Origin: Marinimicrobium sp050113635
GTDB taxonomy: Bacteria; Pseudomonadota; Gammaproteobacteria; Pseudomonadales; Cellvibrionaceae
Assembly: GCF_050113635.1 (NCBI RefSeq)
Contig: NZ_JBNJLT010000005.1
Coordinates: forward strand, 248,001-312,000
Direction of reading: 5' to 3'
DNA length: 64,000 nt
Part shown: piece after piece, positions 61,243-64,000 of the stretch
Layout: every line of letters begins with the position of its first letter
How positions within the stretch are numbered: position 1 is the stretch's first letter
The notes under the pieces: generated by a model
What the model was told of the DNA's origin: nothing
The model's database searches: none
The model's input: only the letters and a program-made list of their open reading frames with translations
Made by a program: the position numbers and the translations under genes

Positions 61243-62944
61243 CCGTGTTTCCGTCCTGCCAGGTGACGTAGCAGACTGACACGGGCATGCCATGCTCGAC
61301 AAAAAATGCCAGCCAACGCTTCTGGTTATCCTGGAGGCGGTCACCGGGCCCTTTGACTTCGATCATCTCGTAGCGGCTCTCGTCAGGATAGAAGCGAATC
61401 AAGTCGGGGAATCCGGCCCGGTTGGCCTTGACGTCACGCAACAAACGCTGGAAGCAGAGTTTCAGATGCGACGCTGGCAAACATTTCAAAGCCAAATGCA
61501 GTAACGGCTCATCCAGAGCGCCCCAGAACACAAACGGAGACTGTCGCCCCCACTTCTGTCCGTATACCTGTACGATCTTCTCGCGATAGGAACCGTCATC
61601 CAACGACGCCAAACAAGCATCGAAAGCGTCGGCCCGCCGGGCGTAAAACTCTGGCCAGGTTAAGTCCGCTGGACCTCGCTGAAAGGGGTGGAAAAAAGCA
61701 CCCGGCAGTGGCTGAAACACCGGCTCCCAGCACAACAGCCCAAACAGGCTGACCATCAGCGTGTTCTCCACGTAAAACACCGGGGCCTCGGGTGTACTCA
61801 AATGCAGCAACACGGAGCGCTCCACGGAGTCGGATCGCGGTAAAACGTATTGCGTGACCGGCACATCCGGGGCGGGTGAACGCGGCGTTTTTTCCCCAAA
61901 CAGTTTGCGGCGCAGCCGGGGCAGTAGCCGTTCCAGTTGTTGTGCTTCGGCATCGCTCTCGGGGTTTTGCGCGGCGGTTTCGGCTCGTGCCAGCGCGAAA
62001 TCAAACGCTTCCTGTCGCTCCAGCACACGCAGAAGACGACCGCGTGCGCCTGGGTAGGTACAGGTTTCGTAGAGCGCCCTCGCCTGCGTCAGCTCCCCGA
62101 GGCGCTCCCACTCCCGCCCCAGTTTGAACAGCAGCCGGTGGTAGTGGCGTTTCAGCCAGGGATTCTGCGTGGGGGCCGTCGGCAGCCGGGGCAGAATGGC
62201 TTCCGGCGACAGGTCTTCCTCCCAGGCGGCGCGGCACTCCAGCAGTGCCCAATAATGCAGCAACTCGGCTTCCGAGTGCATGGGACGAATCTGCTCATCA
62301 AACGCCACGGGCTCGTAATCGAACAACCCCAGTTCGGTCAGCACAAATTCGGACCAATCCTGATAGGCGTTACCGAAAAACAGCCAGCGCACGCGGTCGC
62401 ATTGGGGCATCACGGTCAAATGCCAGAGCGCCCCGGCCTCCAGCCCCCACTCGCGGGCGTTTCGATCCGGCCATTGCTCCGCTTCCAACATGGCCAATGC
62501 CTGTGCCTTTGAGGTACTGGAGGGAATGCCCGCCTCGGCAAAGGTGGTTTGCAACAGCGGCTTGAGGCGGGGCCAGGTGAGCACAGCAAACAAGGATTCC
62601 ATCGAGAGGCAGTCCTCTTCGGCCAGCCATCCCTTTTCCAATAAAGGCGCGGCGGCCTCCGACAGATCGCCAAGTTCCGGGTAATTCAGTGAATCCGGTC
62701 GAAACCACTCGCCCTTGCGCATGACCAGACGCACCAATAAACCGCGACTCGCCTCCGGCAGCGCCAGAACGTCTTCGATAAACCCGGCTTCACGTTCTGG
62801 AAGAAGATCGTTGTACCGTTCCCGCACCCAGTGCAGCACCCACTCGAAGTTGCGCCGGTAATACAGCGGGTCATCCAGGCTGGCCGGCCCCTGGAGCTGG
62901 CCGGGGGACTGGCTGGAAGACTGAATGTCGACGGGTTTGTTCAC
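61235..62944 (-). CDS. FAN1-like VRR-NUC structure-specific nuclease
   Basis: About 569 residues. The C-terminal VRR-NUC domain shows NRAGFPDLIRF (Asp) and YEMIEVKGPGDRLQDNQKRW (E-x-K), the FAN1 catalytic motif; the middle is helical with SAP/TPR-like parts as in bacterial FAN1. FAN1 cuts flaps and helps undo interstrand crosslinks. GTG at 62944 with GGGAG is my start; another GTG 27 nt upstream (62971) is in frame but poorly served. Operon with the nuclease-helicase, mirroring eukaryotic FAN1 and FANCJ/XPD functions. Confidence 0.9.
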   Translation of the reverse strand: MNKPVDIQSSSQSPGQLQGPASLDDPLYYRRNFEWVLHWVRERYNDLLPEREAGFIEDVLALPEASRGLLVRLVMRKGEWFRPDSLNYPELGDLSEAAAPLLEKGWLAEEDCLSMESLFAVLTWPRLKPLLQTTFAEAGIPSSTSKAQALAMLEAEQWPDRNAREWGLEAGALWHLTVMPQCDRVRWLFFGNAYQDWSEFVLTELGLFDYEPVAFDEQIRPMHSEAELLHYWALLECRAAWEEDLSPEAILPRLPTAPTQNPWLKRHYHRLLFKLGREWERLGELTQARALYETCTYPGARGRLLRVLERQEAFDFALARAETAAQNPESDAEAQQLERLLPRLRRKLFGEKTPRSPAPDVPVTQYVLPRSDSVERSVLLHLSTPEAPVFYVENTLMVSLFGLLCWEPVFQPLPGAFFHPFQRGPADLTWPEFYARRADAFDACLASLDDGSYREKIVQVYGQKWGRQSPFVFWGALDEPLLHLALKCLPASHLKLCFQRLLRDVKANRAGFPDLIRFYPDESRYEMIEVKGPGDRLQDNQKRWLAFFVEHGMPVSVCYVTWQDGNTDD

Positions 62945-63114
62945 AACGACTCCCGAAAGGTGGTCCGGCACGGCGGCTGGGCACAGTTTATGCTTGCTTA
63001 AGTGGTGGATGACGAGGCATTAAAAGCCTCAGACAACCGGAAAGATTGTCATATCCGCCAGAGTATTCTATCAATATACTGAAGACGCTTTCCCGCTCGG
63101 AGTCAGGTGGGCCT

Positions 63115-64000
63115 ATGAACAGCAAATCGGTACTCAACCGACTGTTTCAGGATATCGAAACAGTCATTCTCAGTCGCCAGCACCCTGTTACGGGGCTGCT
63201 TCCCGCCAGCACCAGCGTCAATCACCACGGCGACTACACCGATGCGTGGGTGCGCGACAATGTCTACTCCGTGATCTGTGTCTGGGCGCTGGGCATGGCC
63301 CTGCGCCATGCGGGTGACCAGAACCGGAGCGATCAACTGGAACAGGCCACCATCAAGCTGATGCGGGGGCTGCTCCAGGCCATGATGCGACAGTCCGCCA
63401 AGGTCGAGGCATTCAAAGGCTCTCTGGACCCCAAGGATGCCCTGCACGCCAAATACGACACCGAAACGGGACTGACCGTAGTGGCGGACGACGCCTGGGG
63501 GCATTTGCAGATCGATGCCACGTCACTCTACCTGTTGATGCTGGCCCAAATGACCGCCTCCGGCCTGCGTATTGTGACGACTTTCAGCGAAGTCGACTTC
63601 GTGCAAAACCTGGTTTACTACATTTCCAGCGCTTACCGCACGCCGGACTACGGCATCTGGGAACGCGGTAACAAAATCAACAATGGCAAGACCGAAATTA
63701 ACGCCAGTTCGGTCGGCATGGCCAAGGCCGCGCTGCAAGCGCTCGATGGGTTTAACCTGTTCGGCGCCAACGCCGACAAGCGCGCCACCATTCACGTGGT
63801 GGCGGATGCGATTTCGCTGGCCCGCACCACGCTGGCCTCGCTGTTGCCGAGAGAGTCCGTGTCCAAGGAAGTGGACAGTGCGTTGCTCAGCATTATTGGT
63901 TTTCCCGCGTTTGCCGTCAGCAGCGAACAACTGGTCACCCGCACCCGGGATGATGTGCTCGCCAAACTCGGCGGCGCTTACGGCTGCAAGCGCTTTATCT
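63115..64000 (+). CDS. Phosphorylase-kinase alpha/GH15-like protein (partial)
   Basis: Open to the window end: 295 residues seen. MNSKSVLNRLFQDIETVILS, GLLPASTSVNHHGDYTDAWVRDNVYSVICVW and DDAWGHLQIDATSLYLLML resemble the N-terminal alpha/alpha barrel of phosphorylase b kinase alpha/beta subunits and related bacterial GH15-like proteins. WVRDN and GHLQIDA are the best family marks. AGGTGG precedes the ATG at 63115. Its true activity (hydrolase or regulator of glycogen use) cannot be told from this part. Confidence 0.72.
   Translation, partial: MNSKSVLNRLFQDIETVILSRQHPVTGLLPASTSVNHHGDYTDAWVRDNVYSVICVWALGMALRHAGDQNRSDQLEQATIKLMRGLLQAMMRQSAKVEAFKGSLDPKDALHAKYDTETGLTVVADDAWGHLQIDATSLYLLMLAQMTASGLRIVTTFSEVDFVQNLVYYISSAYRTPDYGIWERGNKINNGKTEINASSVGMAKAALQALDGFNLFGANADKRATIHVVADAISLARTTLASLLPRESVSKEVDSALLSIIGFPAFAVSSEQLVTRTRDDVLAKLGGAYGCKRFI

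Noticed and set aside
1..64000. CRISPR arrays, tRNA or rRNA genes
   Set aside because: No regularly spaced repeats and no tRNA- or rRNA-like stretches were recognised anywhere by eye.

Overview
The window looks like a chromosomal segment of a marine-type gammaproteobacterium, possibly a Cellvibrionales relative. This rests on overall protein character, FadI/FadJ and MalQ type, and a gammaproteobacterial dif site; the genus is inference. It spans the replication terminus: a near-perfect dif (XerC/XerD) site lies at 19537-19564.

Region 1 (1-14250, GC-rich core): malQ, a PilZ-like gene, the molybdate ABC transporter modABC, the fadI-fadJ beta-oxidation pair, an unusual fused secDF, a CBS-domain gene, a nucleoside-permease-like MFS gene and a metY-type sulfhydrylase.

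Region 2 (about 14.3-25.0 kb, AT-rich accessory DNA around dif): a gdhA C-terminal relic, an unlisted 30-codon basic peptide gene, a hydroxyacid dehydrogenase plus aspartate dehydrogenase-like pair, an Rnk-like gene, two related double-hairpin elements, an internally deleted IS256-family element, dif itself, and a large STAND-type NTPase with an N-terminal nuclease-like domain (candidate anti-phage defence of the Avs kind). That last gene is split into two overlapping frames, apparently by loss of one TA unit in a TA tract.

Region 3 (25.1-29.9 kb, core-like): a CsoR/CstR-type repressor, a palindromic operator, and a translationally coupled SulP - YeeE-like - YeeE-like - persulfide-dioxygenase operon (sulfide/persulfide handling), then a lipoprotein phosphoesterase.

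Region 4 (29.88-56.99 kb): one Tn3-family transposon of 27.1 kb with 36-38 bp terminal inverted repeats and a 7-bp direct repeat at the outer ends. It has TnpA (amber codon at codon 5 of the natural start), a TnpS-like tyrosine recombinase at the left and a KfrA/TnpT-like coiled-coil protein at the right. The cargo between them holds a PIN/AbrB toxin-antitoxin pair, two complete Czc-type RND tripartite efflux systems, two HMA-like/CDF fusion transporters each divergent from a CadR/PbrR-type MerR regulator with 19-bp-spacer promoters, a CzcD, a PII-like protein, two small Cys/His-rich periplasmic proteins, a DsbA-like thiol protein, a CYP152 fatty-acid peroxygenase and a cation/Ca2+ exchanger-like protein. 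This is a heavy-metal (Cd/Zn/Co/Pb-type) resistance transposon with unusual extras.

Region 5 (57.0-64.0 kb, core): a Fur-box-controlled flavodoxin, a zinc-ribbon rhomboid protease, a FAN1-like nuclease coupled to a nuclease-helicase (DNA repair), and the start of a phosphorylase-kinase alpha/GH15-like protein cut by the window end.
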